A stretch of 64,000 bases of DNA, from NCBI RefSeq assembly GCF_048541585.1, contig NZ_CP183303.1, positions 1,116,001 through 1,180,000 on the forward strand, read 5' to 3'. The notes under the pieces are model-generated. The model saw only the letters and a list, made by a program, of their open reading frames with translations, made no database searches and was not told the DNA's origin. A program made the position numbers and the translations under genes. The DNA is from Legionella_C sp048541585. Lineage in GTDB: Bacteria; Pseudomonadota; Gammaproteobacteria; Legionellales; Legionellaceae. Each line of letters starts with the position of its first letter. The first letter of the stretch is position 1. This document shows, piece by piece, positions 26,251 to 35,033 of the stretch.

Positions 26251-26904
26251 TTATTTTTTATTATCCGAAGAGGTATTAAAATCGCCTAAGTTTTGCTTTG
26301 CTAATTGAATAATTTCTAAAGATGCTTTTTGTGGAGAACCCGTGTCAAAAGGAGGTTTTGGATCATATTCCAACCTAAGCTGTAAACTTTGAGCAATAGT
26401 ATCATTAGTAAGCTTTGCCGTAAGTAACAAAGCCATATCAATTCCGGCAGAGACGCCTGCTGCGGTAATAATTTTCCCAGCTTCAACTACACGCTGTTGA
26501 ATTGGTTTAGCTCCCCAATTGGGTAATTGATTTAATACAGCCCAATGCGAAGTAGCATCAAGACCTTTTAAAAGGCCTGCAGCGCCTAATATAAGACTGC
26601 CTGTACATACAGAAGTAGTCCAAGTTGTCGTTTCGTGAATTGTATTAATCCAATTTAAAATAGTAGGGTATTCAATTAGTGAGGTAGCATTACCAGCTCC
26701 GGGAACAACCAGTACATCAGCTTTGCTAATTTCAGATAGCTGATAATCAGCAATTAATTTAAGGTCTCCAGCATAAGTATTTATGACGCCCTTAGTTAAA
26801 GCAACGCGTTTGATTTCGGCACCCGGTATTCTACTTAAGACTTCATGAGGGCCAATCACATCTAAAGCGGTCATATTATCATAAAATAAAAAGACAATTT
26901 GCAA
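26251..26904 (-). CDS. DJ-1/PfpI family protein, isonitrile hydratase-like
   Basis: Class I glutamine-amidotransferase-like fold of 217 residues. The nucleophile elbow SVCTGSLILGAAGLL has Cys100 followed by Thr101, and Asp15 sits in TALDVIGPHEVL; a Cys, the next Thr and an N-terminal Asp are the residues used by isonitrile hydratase. It has no C-terminal AraC domain, so it is an enzyme rather than a GlxA-like regulator. The activity is inferred from this pattern only. Confidence 0.75.
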   Translation of the reverse strand: MQIVFLFYDNMTALDVIGPHEVLSRIPGAEIKRVALTKGVINTYAGDLKLIADYQLSEISKADVLVVPGAGNATSLIEYPTILNWINTIHETTTWTTSVCTGSLILGAAGLLKGLDATSHWAVLNQLPNWGAKPIQQRVVEAGKIITAAGVSAGIDMALLLTAKLTNDTIAQSLQLRLEYDPKPPFDTGSPQKASLEIIQLAKQNLGDFNTSSDNKK

Positions 26905-26968
26905 ATTAGCCTCCTAATGATCTCGCGTTAGCACAGGCAAATTAATAGCTCAGCGTGCTTTAAAAAAA

Positions 26969-26988
26969 TAGGGCTCTTAAGAGCCCTA
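26969..26988 (-). terminator. Rho-independent terminator
   Basis: A perfect palindrome (TAGGGCTCTT / AAGAGCCCTA) lies 18 bp beyond the stop of the leftward secreted-protein gene and is followed on that strand by a T-rich stretch (TTTTTTTA). It is a typical intrinsic terminator. Confidence 0.8.
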
Positions 26989-27006
26989 GAAGTAAAATCA
27001 ATAGTC

Positions 27007-27393
27007 TTAGCTATTGTTATTGTTGCTGTTGCTGCTATTGTCATTTTGTACTTCACAAGTAATCTTAGTGCAATCACGGCAATGCTTAGCTGCAAAACTA
27101 AAAGCATCTTTAGCAGACATTTTTTGTTGTTGCATTTTATCATCAGCAGCTTTATCAGCTTGAGAATTGCTGCTGCTAGCATTAGTTGTGCACATCCAAT
27201 GAGCTTTCATACTCGTATGAGTCATTTGGCCATTATTACTACCCATGTTGCTAGTAGTACTAGTATTAGTAGTTGTAGCGCCTGTGGTACCAGTAGTACC
27301 TGTAGTGCCAGTATTGCTCATGCTACCGGAGCTAGCGAAACAAGCAACGCTGCTTGCCATTAAAATAGAAAAACCTAAGATAGCTTTATTCAT
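27007..27393 (-). CDS. Secreted low-complexity protein with CxxC
   Basis: Not recognised. The 128-residue product has a signal peptide (MNKAILGFSILMASSVACFA, cleavage near residue 20). A low-complexity Gly/Thr/Ser/Asn stretch (about 22-60) follows, then a small domain with Cys in HWMC, a CRDC pair and a further Cys in ITCEV, and a Ser/Asn-only tail. Four mature-region cysteines suggest disulphides in a periplasmic or secreted protein. It is followed by a good terminator and is probably monocistronic. Confidence 0.65.
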   Translation of the reverse strand: MNKAILGFSILMASSVACFASSGSMSNTGTTGTTGTTGATTTNTSTTSNMGSNNGQMTHTSMKAHWMCTTNASSSNSQADKAADDKMQQQKMSAKDAFSFAAKHCRDCTKITCEVQNDNSSNSNNNNS

Positions 27394-27498
27394 GATGCTC
27401 TTCCTTATGTTAAGTTAATATCCTATTTTGAACATCTAAACCATACGACGTTTATTATAGCAGAATAATTTTTATTCAGTTATAATAAATAAAATGAA

Positions 27499-27518
27499 CT
27501 GCAGTAAAATAACTGCAG
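27499..27518 (-). terminator. Possible weak terminator
   Basis: Two CTGCAG copies (27499-27504 and 27513-27518) can pair around an 8-nt loop and are followed on the minus strand by a T-rich segment, 34 bp beyond the HdeD-like gene's stop. Each copy is also a palindrome by itself, so the hairpin may be fortuitous. Confidence 0.3.
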
Positions 27519-27551
27519 CCTATTATACTACATCATCCTTATAACAAAAAG

Positions 27552-28109
27552 CTACTTTCCATGGCGAAGCGCGAGAGCTAAAAAGACATAACTCCAGCCA
27601 CTAATTAGAATTTCAATAGCAATAAGTAGGCCAATAACCCAAAGTCCACTAACAGGCCAACTACTAAGAATAATAATACCCATAATAATTGAAGCAATGC
27701 CTGCTAAAATCAACCAAAACCAGCCCTTTGTTTTTTTTAGGGTAAAAGCCATCATAAACCGAATAAAACCTATGGCAATTAGAACCCAAGCTAGCATGGC
27801 AGTTAGAATAGTTGAAGCCAATATTGGATCATAAACAATTAAAATTCCAGCCCAGATATAGAGTATAGCAATAAGAATATGCCAAATGATTGCCTTCCAG
27901 CCTTTCGATTTAAAGGCATCTATAAGCTGAATGATGCCGGCAATAATTAAAATAGCGCCAATCACTAAAATACTTGCTAACGTAACTAAAACAAGCATTC
28001 CTAAGGCTAAGGTTCCGAGAATAATAAATAAAATTCCTAATGCCAGTAACCAGCCCCAATGACGTTTTAAACTTGCCGGAATAGCTATAAGGTTATTGTT
28101 GTTGTCCAT
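27552..28109 (-). CDS. HdeD-family membrane protein
   Basis: A 185-residue integral membrane protein with six predicted helices rich in Ile, Leu, Ala and Gly, arranged as three repeated pairs. The WGWLLALGILFIILGTLAL start and the GIxxxIMGIIILxxWPVSGLWVIGL segment are typical of the DUF308/HdeD family linked to acid tolerance in enterobacteria. The specific role here is unknown. Confidence 0.85.
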   Translation of the reverse strand: MDNNNNLIAIPASLKRHWGWLLALGILFIILGTLALGMLVLVTLASILVIGAILIIAGIIQLIDAFKSKGWKAIIWHILIAILYIWAGILIVYDPILASTILTAMLAWVLIAIGFIRFMMAFTLKKTKGWFWLILAGIASIIMGIIILSSWPVSGLWVIGLLIAIEILISGWSYVFLALALRHGK

Positions 28110-28221
28110 AACTAAATGACCTATTGTAAGTTATCTTTATCAATAATAGATATCGAGATGCTAAAATGCCAGAAAACTTAAAAGTTTTAAGACTAGGTTA
28201 ATAAAAGAGGTTTAATAAGTA

Positions 28222-29424
28222 ATGAGTATTGATAAGCAACTTATAAATAAATTACGTGAAGAAACGCCAGGTACTAAACAAGTTTTACATTTTAATAACG
28301 CTGGCGCTGCTTTAATGCCTTTACCGGTTATTAATACTGTTAAAGCTCATCTTGATCTAGAGGCGGTTAGAGGAGGATATGAAGCGGCTGAGCAAGTAGA
28401 AGAGCAAATTGAACGTTTCTATACTTTAACTGCCCAATTTATAAATTGTCAGGCTAATGAAATTGCTTTTATGGATAATGCGACGCGTGCATGGGATATG
28501 GCTTTTTATAGCTTACCCTTAAAGAAGGGCGATCGTATTTTAACTGGTATGAGTGAGTATGCCAGTAATTACTTAGCATTTTTACAGCGTGCTAAAAACA
28601 TTGGTGTTGATATTGAGGTAGTTAAAAATGATCAAAGTGGCCAATTAGATTTAGAGAATTTAAAAAATAAGTTAACTAATGATGTAAAGCTAATTGCCAT
28701 TACTCATGTGCCTACGCAGGGTGGATTAATTAATCCTGTAATAGAAATAGGTAAAATAGCGCGTCAATCTAATATTCCCTATTTGCTTGACGCAACCCAA
28801 TCAGTAGGACAAATTCCTATCGATGTTGAGGCGATAGGTTGTGACTTTCTTTGTGCGACAGGACGTAAGTATCTACGTGGTCCACGTGGTACTGGCTTTT
28901 TATATATTCGCGAAAAAATGCTTAACCAAAGTGAACCTGTTTTTATTGATTTGCATTCAGCGACTTGGACAGCAAAAAACCAGTATAAGTGGCGGGCTGA
29001 TGCTAGACGTTTTGAAGTATGGGAGCAGAATATTGCAGCCAAACTTGGTTTGGCTAAAGCAATAGAATATGCCTTAGATTTAAAGATGCCTACAATTTGG
29101 TCTAGGATTTATAATTTAGCAAGTCTATTGCGCCAACGTTTAGCTCAACTACCCAATTTGCAATTACAAGATTTAGGTGAGAATCAGTGTGGATTAGTTA
29201 CCTTTACGTTAAAAAATTTGTCTGCCCAAGATATTAAAAAACATTTAGCGCAATTAAATATTAATGTTTCAGTTTCTTTGCAAGAATATTCTCGTCTCGA
29301 TTTAGAAAGTAGAAATATTACCGATTTAGTTAGAGCGTCTGTGCATTATTATAATACAGAAGAGGAAATTGAAAGTTTCTGTACAGCGCTTAAAAATTTA
29401 AACACGAGTCTTAATAGTCGCTAG
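28222..29424 (+). CDS. Class V aminotransferase, PLP-dependent
   Basis: NifS/Csd-fold PLP enzyme of 400 residues. Asp190 in YLLDATQSVGQ contacts the pyridine nitrogen, and Lys216 in CATGRKYLRGPRGTGF is the Schiff-base lysine. HFNNAGAALMPLPV near the start is typical of the group that includes isopenicillin N epimerase-like and selenocysteine lyase-like proteins. No Cys occupies the usual cysteine desulphurase loop position, so desulphurase activity is unlikely. The real substrate is unclear. Confidence 0.8.
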   Translation: MSIDKQLINKLREETPGTKQVLHFNNAGAALMPLPVINTVKAHLDLEAVRGGYEAAEQVEEQIERFYTLTAQFINCQANEIAFMDNATRAWDMAFYSLPLKKGDRILTGMSEYASNYLAFLQRAKNIGVDIEVVKNDQSGQLDLENLKNKLTNDVKLIAITHVPTQGGLINPVIEIGKIARQSNIPYLLDATQSVGQIPIDVEAIGCDFLCATGRKYLRGPRGTGFLYIREKMLNQSEPVFIDLHSATWTAKNQYKWRADARRFEVWEQNIAAKLGLAKAIEYALDLKMPTIWSRIYNLASLLRQRLAQLPNLQLQDLGENQCGLVTFTLKNLSAQDIKKHLAQLNINVSVSLQEYSRLDLESRNITDLVRASVHYYNTEEEIESFCTALKNLNTSLNSR

Positions 29425-29532
29425 GGAGAGACAAAAGGGGTTAATTGGAAGACTATAGCGAATTATATATAGAAGTTTGTAAGCTAACGGACCACAGAAA
29501 ACTAACCCTTCTTGGCTACCTTAGTAGACTTT

Positions 29533-29563
29533 GAAAAAAGATGCTAAATTATTATCTTTTTTC
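29533..29563. terminator. Hairpin between convergent genes
   Basis: GAAAAAAGAT (29533-29542) pairs with ATCTTTTTTC (29554-29563) around an 11-nt loop. The T-rich arm suits a terminator for the aminotransferase gene, and the A-rich arm gives a T-run on the other strand. Confidence 0.5.
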
Positions 29564-29642
29564 TCTTATCGGAATAGCTAATTTTATTTTAAGAAAAAAG
29601 TTTAATACCGAGAAGTTAGTGAATAACTTATTATGTAAAAAC

Positions 29643-30803
29643 TTAATTTATTTGATAAGTATTTAAGCAATTAAATCCTTTTTTATCTTCATTTTTGGTA
29701 CTATAGATGGCTTTACCTTCCATTAATTCACATACCTGGTTTGTAGTTAATGAATTTAAGCAAGCAGGCAAGGTAAGGCCTTGGCAAGTACTAAAAATGT
29801 TAGACTGCGATTTAATTGCCTGGTAATGACTATCCTTCCATTGGGTTTCATCAGTTGTATAGTAAGTAGTAAAATCTTGCATAACTAAGTTATCGTTTAG
29901 TTGAAATATCTTCATGGCAGGATTGTTATAATGACGGCGGCTAATAGAAGGCGCTGAGTAGGCATAGATATGTTTATCATTTTTTAAGGTAATTTTTCTT
30001 AATTCATCATAATGACTATGTGATGTTAACAAAGAGATTTGCTGATAATTTTGCTGATAGGTATTTAATAGTGCAATAAATTCATTCTGTGGTTTTTGCT
30101 GCCAAACCATTTGATTGCGGTAATCAAGGCCAGGTTCTTCATGCATGGCAATTAATAATTGCTTCGCTTTATGATTTTTTAGTTGTGCTGCTAACCATTT
30201 TAATTGCCGGTCAGCATCTATCTCTTGATTTAAATAAGGTGACATCCAGAAAGGAAGTTTAGCAAATTGTGTGGTATTTAGAACAATAAGTAAAATATCT
30301 TTATTATCAGGTAAAACATACGTTGTGTAATAGCCATCACTTTCCATGGCTGTTTTATCAATAATTAATTTATCGCAATAAGCACAAGCGCCTTGCCAAT
30401 CATAAGCATAAGTAAGTGGTGACTTTCCCTCTTTGGCAAAGGGCTGATAATTTCCTGTTAACGAATCATTATTACCAGGAATATAAAAAATAGGCTTATG
30501 CTCTGTATCAGCTAAATATAAATCATGAAATATTTTTGTCTCCAAGAGAGCTTTTTTAGCATCACTCATCATAAGTGAATGCGTAGGTAAATCGCCTAGT
30601 AGCAAAATAAAATCAGCCTTTTTATGTAAGTCTGTAAATTTAGGTAGGGTTGTATTCCATAATACATCTCCTGTATCGTAGCCATTCCCAATCTTGTTAG
30701 TTGTACCGTAATGAATATCTGAAATAGTTAAAAAGCTAGGGGCAGCAGACCATAGATAAGTAGAAAAAAGTAAAAGACAACTTGCTAATTTTAATCTGTT
30801 CAA
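29643..30803 (-). CDS. Secreted metallophosphoesterase
   Basis: Calcineurin-like phosphoesterase of 386 residues with a signal peptide (about 1-20). The metal-binding blocks are present: SDIHYG (Asp29, His31), LLGDLP (Gly70-Asp71), PGNNDS (110-114), AMHEEPG, and SHSHYDE. An N-terminal export signal and Cys pairs (CAYC; four Cys near the C-terminus) support an extracytoplasmic enzyme of the acid sphingomyelinase-like group. Substrate unknown. Confidence 0.8.
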   Translation of the reverse strand: MNRLKLASCLLLFSTYLWSAAPSFLTISDIHYGTTNKIGNGYDTGDVLWNTTLPKFTDLHKKADFILLLGDLPTHSLMMSDAKKALLETKIFHDLYLADTEHKPIFYIPGNNDSLTGNYQPFAKEGKSPLTYAYDWQGACAYCDKLIIDKTAMESDGYYTTYVLPDNKDILLIVLNTTQFAKLPFWMSPYLNQEIDADRQLKWLAAQLKNHKAKQLLIAMHEEPGLDYRNQMVWQQKPQNEFIALLNTYQQNYQQISLLTSHSHYDELRKITLKNDKHIYAYSAPSISRRHYNNPAMKIFQLNDNLVMQDFTTYYTTDETQWKDSHYQAIKSQSNIFSTCQGLTLPACLNSLTTNQVCELMEGKAIYSTKNEDKKGFNCLNTYQIN

Positions 30804-30957
30804 GGAATATAATAAAAAGTTTAATTTTGTTCATTATAATAAATAATGATGAAGATACAATGGAATAAATTAAGTTTAGAGCGCTTTCTATTATATACAT
30901 TTGTTTGTTGCCACACTTTCCCTTAAAATTACCGCTTTTCTTAAATTGGGTTATTGT

Positions 30958-32538
30958 ATGTCTGATTTTTATGAAGATTTCACTAAAAGACGAACATTTG
31001 CCATTATTTCCCATCCAGACGCTGGTAAAACAACAGTAACAGAAAAATTATTGTTATTTGGTGGTGCTATTCAATTAGCAGGGACGGTAAAAGGGCGTAA
31101 AGCTGCACGTCATGCAACTTCTGACTGGATGGAAATGGAAAAAGAGCGGGGAATTTCTATTACTACATCCGTTATGCAATTTGTACACAATGAACATGTA
31201 GTTAATCTTTTAGATACACCTGGGCATGAGGATTTTTCGGAAGATACCTATCGAACTTTAACAGCAGTGGATTCAGCACTGATGGTTATTGACGTAGCTA
31301 AAGGCGTTGAAGAACGAACTGTTAAACTCATGGAAGTGTGTCGGCTGCGTGATACGCCCATTATGACGTTTATCAATAAATTAGACCGTGAAGGGCGCGA
31401 ACCTATTTCTCTACTTGATGAAGTTGAAGAAGTTTTAGGCATTCAATGTGCACCAGTCACCTGGCCTGTAGGTATGGGTAAACGATTTAAAGGTATTTAT
31501 CATTTGTATCAAGATAAAATATATCTTTATCAAACTGGAAAAAATGCAGAGAAGCAGGAAGCTTATCAAATTGCGGGTTTAGATAGTCCTGAATTAGATC
31601 AATTACTTGGTGATATGGCGCAAGAATTGCGTGATGAAATCGAGTTAGTTAAGGGTGCTTCCCATTCTTTTGATCTAAATGACTACTTAGCTGGTAAATT
31701 AACCCCTGTTTATTTTGGCTCAGCGATTAATAACTTTGGCATAAAAGAACTGTTAGATGACTTTACGCAATATGCGCCAGGCCCACGACCACGCCAAGCT
31801 AGCGAACGTAAGGTTGCTCCAGAAGAACCCAATTTTAGTGGCTTTGTATTTAAAATTCAGGCTAATATGGATCCTAAACACCGCGACAGAATTGCATTTT
31901 TAAGAATTTGTGCGGGAACCTTTAAACGTGGGATGAAATTAAATCATTTACGGTTAGGCAAAGAGGTAACCATTGCTAATGCATTAACCTTTATGGCCGG
32001 CGATCGCTCTCACGCTGAGACTGCAATGGCAGGCGACATAATAGGACTACATAATCATGGTACTATTCGTATTGGAGATACTTTTACGCAAGGTGAAGTC
32101 TTAAAATTTACTGGTATTCCTAATTTTGCGCCAGAATTGTATCGGCTTGTGCGTTTGAAAGATCCTTTAAAAAGCAAAGCGTTGTTAAAAGGTTTGATTG
32201 AATTATCCGAAGAAGGAGCTACACAAATCTTTAGGCCCTTAAATAGTAATCAATTAATTTTAGGTGCTGTTGGCGTATTACAATTTGATGTAGTTGCCCA
32301 TCGCCTTCGTCATGAATATAAAGTAGATTGTATTTACGAAGCAGTTAACATCAGTTGCGCTCGCTGGGTATATAGTGAAGATGATAAAGCAATGCAAGAG
32401 TTTCGTACTAAAGCGTATGATTATTTGGCGCTAGACGGTAGCGATTCGTTAATTTATTTAGCTCCAACGAGGGTAAACTTAACTATGGCGGAAGAGCGAT
32501 ATCCGAAAATCCAATTTTTAGCCACAAGAGAACATTAA
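30958..32538 (+). CDS. prfC: Peptide chain release factor 3
   Basis: GTPase that removes RF1/RF2 from the ribosome after termination. From the ATG at 30958 it has 526 residues: P-loop SHPDAGKTT (18-26), switch region with ERGISITTSVMQF, LLDTPGHEDF, and NKLDREGR, then the RF3 beta-barrel and C-terminal domains. Length and motifs match RF3 rather than EF-G. The upstream extension to 30901 has no support. Confidence 0.97.
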   Translation: MSDFYEDFTKRRTFAIISHPDAGKTTVTEKLLLFGGAIQLAGTVKGRKAARHATSDWMEMEKERGISITTSVMQFVHNEHVVNLLDTPGHEDFSEDTYRTLTAVDSALMVIDVAKGVEERTVKLMEVCRLRDTPIMTFINKLDREGREPISLLDEVEEVLGIQCAPVTWPVGMGKRFKGIYHLYQDKIYLYQTGKNAEKQEAYQIAGLDSPELDQLLGDMAQELRDEIELVKGASHSFDLNDYLAGKLTPVYFGSAINNFGIKELLDDFTQYAPGPRPRQASERKVAPEEPNFSGFVFKIQANMDPKHRDRIAFLRICAGTFKRGMKLNHLRLGKEVTIANALTFMAGDRSHAETAMAGDIIGLHNHGTIRIGDTFTQGEVLKFTGIPNFAPELYRLVRLKDPLKSKALLKGLIELSEEGATQIFRPLNSNQLILGAVGVLQFDVVAHRLRHEYKVDCIYEAVNISCARWVYSEDDKAMQEFRTKAYDYLALDGSDSLIYLAPTRVNLTMAEERYPKIQFLATREH

Positions 32539-32584
32539 ATTAAAGCACCCACAATCCTTTTATCTGACATTTCCGCTTTTTACC

Positions 32585-32669
32585 TGTCATTTCCGCGTAG
32601 GCGGAAATCTATCTTCACACTGGCACTGTGCTTAGAAGAAAATAGATTCCCGCCTACGCGGGAAAGACA
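32585..32669. repeat. REP-like palindromic element, copy 1
   Basis: The two ends, TGTCATTTCCGCGTAGGCGG and its near-complement ending in GGGAAAGACA, pair over about 28 bp with a few mismatches. Each arm is itself a hairpin (TTTCCGC/GCGGAAA; TTCCCGC/GCGGGAA). This CCGCGTAGGCGG type of palindrome is common between genes in many gammaproteobacteria. Confidence 0.7.
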
Positions 32670-32778
32670 TAATAAAAATCTAGTTTGATAGTTCTAAACC
32701 TTAATAGGCCGTTATTGCAAAAGTTCTGTCATTTACAAGATTCATATCATTTGAATAACTTTGTCGTTGCCAAAGACT

Positions 32779-32860
32779 TGTCATTTCCGCGTAGGCGGAA
32801 ATCTATTCTAATACTTGCACGGTGCCTTTAAGAAAATAGCTTCCTTTCTACGCGGGAGGA
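32779..32860. repeat. REP-like palindromic element, copy 2 (degenerate)
   Basis: The left arm (TGTCATTTCCGCGTAGGCGG onwards) is identical to copy 1; the right arm has decayed (CTTCCTTTCTACGCGGGAGG). The middle keeps a TGCAC/GTGC core as in copy 1. Confidence 0.65.
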
Positions 32861-32934
32861 TAGGGCTATTTTTAAATTGATGTTATTAAGTGATCTATCA
32901 CACCAAATACAGCTTTTAGATATGTTGATGTAAG

Positions 32935-34830
32935 TTAAGCTAATTGTGGTTTGCCTAAATCATAGGTTGACAACGCTAAGGAGTCACTTAAATTTTTAGT
33001 ATGCTCATCTATAGATTTAAAGAGGTGATAACGCGTTAACTTATTAGCAGTACTTCCACCAGCTAAAAGACTAATAATAGCGCTTCCTATGGCTGTACCT
33101 ATTATTAAACCTTGCGTTGTACCTGCAGCCATCGTGAGTGGTCCAAATATTAAACCACCTAGAAATAGACCAACTGCTGCACCTAAAATTGCTCCTGTTA
33201 AGGCACCACTTAATGTGCAAGCTGCTATTATGATGTCTTGCTTCGTAGAAGTAGCAATACAGTCTTCTTTATACTGGTTAGCTATATTAATAAAATTTAC
33301 TATGTGTTTGCTGGCTTCATAAAGATTACTTAGTGGTATCTTGCTTAACTTAGATTTAGTATTAACAAATTCTTTTAAAAGGTTATCCGTCTTCTTAATA
33401 ATAGGGTTAACTTCTTTAGCAGTCTCTTCTAACTTATTTTTAAGGAAAGCACGACATACTTGTCGATTGAGTCTGACTTTAATTTTTTCTAAGTAAATAC
33501 TACTGTCAGGATCATAGACAATATTAAGATGTAAATTATCTATTGCTTTGAGTGTATCAAAAAGTAGTAAGTTCTCTTGTTTTAAATGATAAAAAAATTG
33601 TCTAATTAGTTTATCTTTTAATTTCTCTTGCGGCTCAATAGCTTGACTATAGCTATCCATTAAATTGCGTTGGGTACTATAATCTAATTTGCAAAAGTGA
33701 TCTAGAAAAAGTAATTTGGCGTGTTCTTGACGATTGGTAAAATTTAATTGCAGAAATTGCTTGATTCGATTGCCTAGTAAATTAAGATTAGCTAATTCTT
33801 TTTGTGAGGCATTTAAACCTATACGTTGGGCAAAGTGTAATAAAACTTCTGGTTTGTCCTCATAGGTGAGGAATGCTTTATCAATTTCCTTATTAATGAA
33901 AGAAGCTATTTCATTTTTATCAATCATGGCAAAGCGTGCTAATGTTTCAAAAAAATAAGTAGCACCACTAGTTAAAGCTGTCGAAATTTGATTCTGATAA
34001 GCCGGTGGACCCTCATAAGAGGGATAGTAGCGAAATAAATTATGTAGCGCTTTGATATGAATTTTGCCATCCAATGTACGCCGACTAGGCAGACGAAAAT
34101 CGCCAAGGGCGCCACCAAAATCAATTTGGACCGCGTGAGTATTGTTAATATTTGGTATTAAATAATAGTGGTTATTATGTTTAATTAAGGCTTCTTTATA
34201 TTCTTCAATATCTGGCTCACGAGCTATACGAATTTGATAATAGTTAATGCCCTTAATTTTTATCGTGGTAACTTTACCTAAATGATCTATGGGTTTTGCT
34301 TTTTGGACACAATATCCGCTATAACCATTGTTTTCATAAAGAGGGATTAACTCTTCATCACTTGAGGAAACGATAGGTATTGCACCAATATTTTTAAAAT
34401 GGCTGTCTGGATCATCAACGATAGCTCGTAGTGCTAACCCGGGAGTAAGAGCAGTATAGCGTCCTGCCTCAATTATGGTATCAGTACAGAAATCATGTTT
34501 AAGATAGCCTGGTCTTTTGTGAGGCAAAGTATTTATTTTTCTACCAGCTACTTGACGTAAATTTTGATAAGCAGGTAGTTGATAGGCAAGATAAGCATCT
34601 AAAAATAAATCGCGGTAACCATTAAATATTTTAGAGCCAATATAAATTTGCTTTCCCTCTGCAGAGTTTCTCGTAACATAGGAAACATTAGCAATAATAT
34701 CTGGATCTTCACCAATTTTTTGTGCAATAAAACGCATAAATTGACTTGAAAAAACTTCGCAGATATTTTTATCTTGTTTAAAATCTTGTTTTAAATAGTA
34801 ATTAGAAATGATATTTGGGAGGGTAGTCAT
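32935..34830 (-). CDS. Effector-like protein, kinase-like motifs and membrane hairpin
   Basis: A 631-residue protein not assigned to a family. Residues 139-147 (DDPDSHFKN) and 235-240 (QIDFGG) resemble the catalytic loop (D..H..N) and DFG motif of atypical protein or lipid kinases, as in PI4K-like Legionella proteins; Lys67 in IYIGSKIF could be the ATP lysine. Residues about 535-595 form a Gly/Ala-rich double membrane hairpin. The middle is helical. Such a soluble front with a C-terminal membrane anchor is typical of effectors that reside on host membranes. The kinase reading is inference. A half-matching PmrA-like site lies upstream but is too weak to list. Confidence 0.5.
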   Translation of the reverse strand: MTTLPNIISNYYLKQDFKQDKNICEVFSSQFMRFIAQKIGEDPDIIANVSYVTRNSAEGKQIYIGSKIFNGYRDLFLDAYLAYQLPAYQNLRQVAGRKINTLPHKRPGYLKHDFCTDTIIEAGRYTALTPGLALRAIVDDPDSHFKNIGAIPIVSSSDEELIPLYENNGYSGYCVQKAKPIDHLGKVTTIKIKGINYYQIRIAREPDIEEYKEALIKHNNHYYLIPNINNTHAVQIDFGGALGDFRLPSRRTLDGKIHIKALHNLFRYYPSYEGPPAYQNQISTALTSGATYFFETLARFAMIDKNEIASFINKEIDKAFLTYEDKPEVLLHFAQRIGLNASQKELANLNLLGNRIKQFLQLNFTNRQEHAKLLFLDHFCKLDYSTQRNLMDSYSQAIEPQEKLKDKLIRQFFYHLKQENLLLFDTLKAIDNLHLNIVYDPDSSIYLEKIKVRLNRQVCRAFLKNKLEETAKEVNPIIKKTDNLLKEFVNTKSKLSKIPLSNLYEASKHIVNFINIANQYKEDCIATSTKQDIIIAACTLSGALTGAILGAAVGLFLGGLIFGPLTMAAGTTQGLIIGTAIGSAIISLLAGGSTANKLTRYHLFKSIDEHTKNLSDSLALSTYDLGKPQLA

Positions 34831-35033
34831 AGTTATTGGTCATCTAACTTTTAAACACGAATAATATCTCGCGCAAGGTTAAGCCACATTATAATTAAAA
34901 AATGTTAATATTCTAGTCATATTGAGCCTTTTGTAATTAAAATTATTTTTTAAGCTTTTTCATGGCTTTAAAAGTAAATTTTCCTCAGGTGCTATAATCT
35001 ACTCATTATTGCGAAATTGCTAGGAGAGCTTAC

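Larger units (their letters stand above)
32539..32934. other. Intergenic region with REP-like palindromes
   Basis: The 396 bp between prfC and the leftward 631-residue gene hold two related palindromic elements (listed separately) and isolated fragments such as GACATTTCCGC (32567-32577). No open frame is credible. Confidence 0.6.

Noticed and set aside
34866..34895. Possible fifth PmrA-like promoter upstream of the 631-residue gene (CTTAACCTT, then TATTAT).
   Set aside because: Only one half-site fits; the other differs at two core positions and the -10 spacing is 8 rather than 7 bp, so in AT-rich DNA it could be chance.
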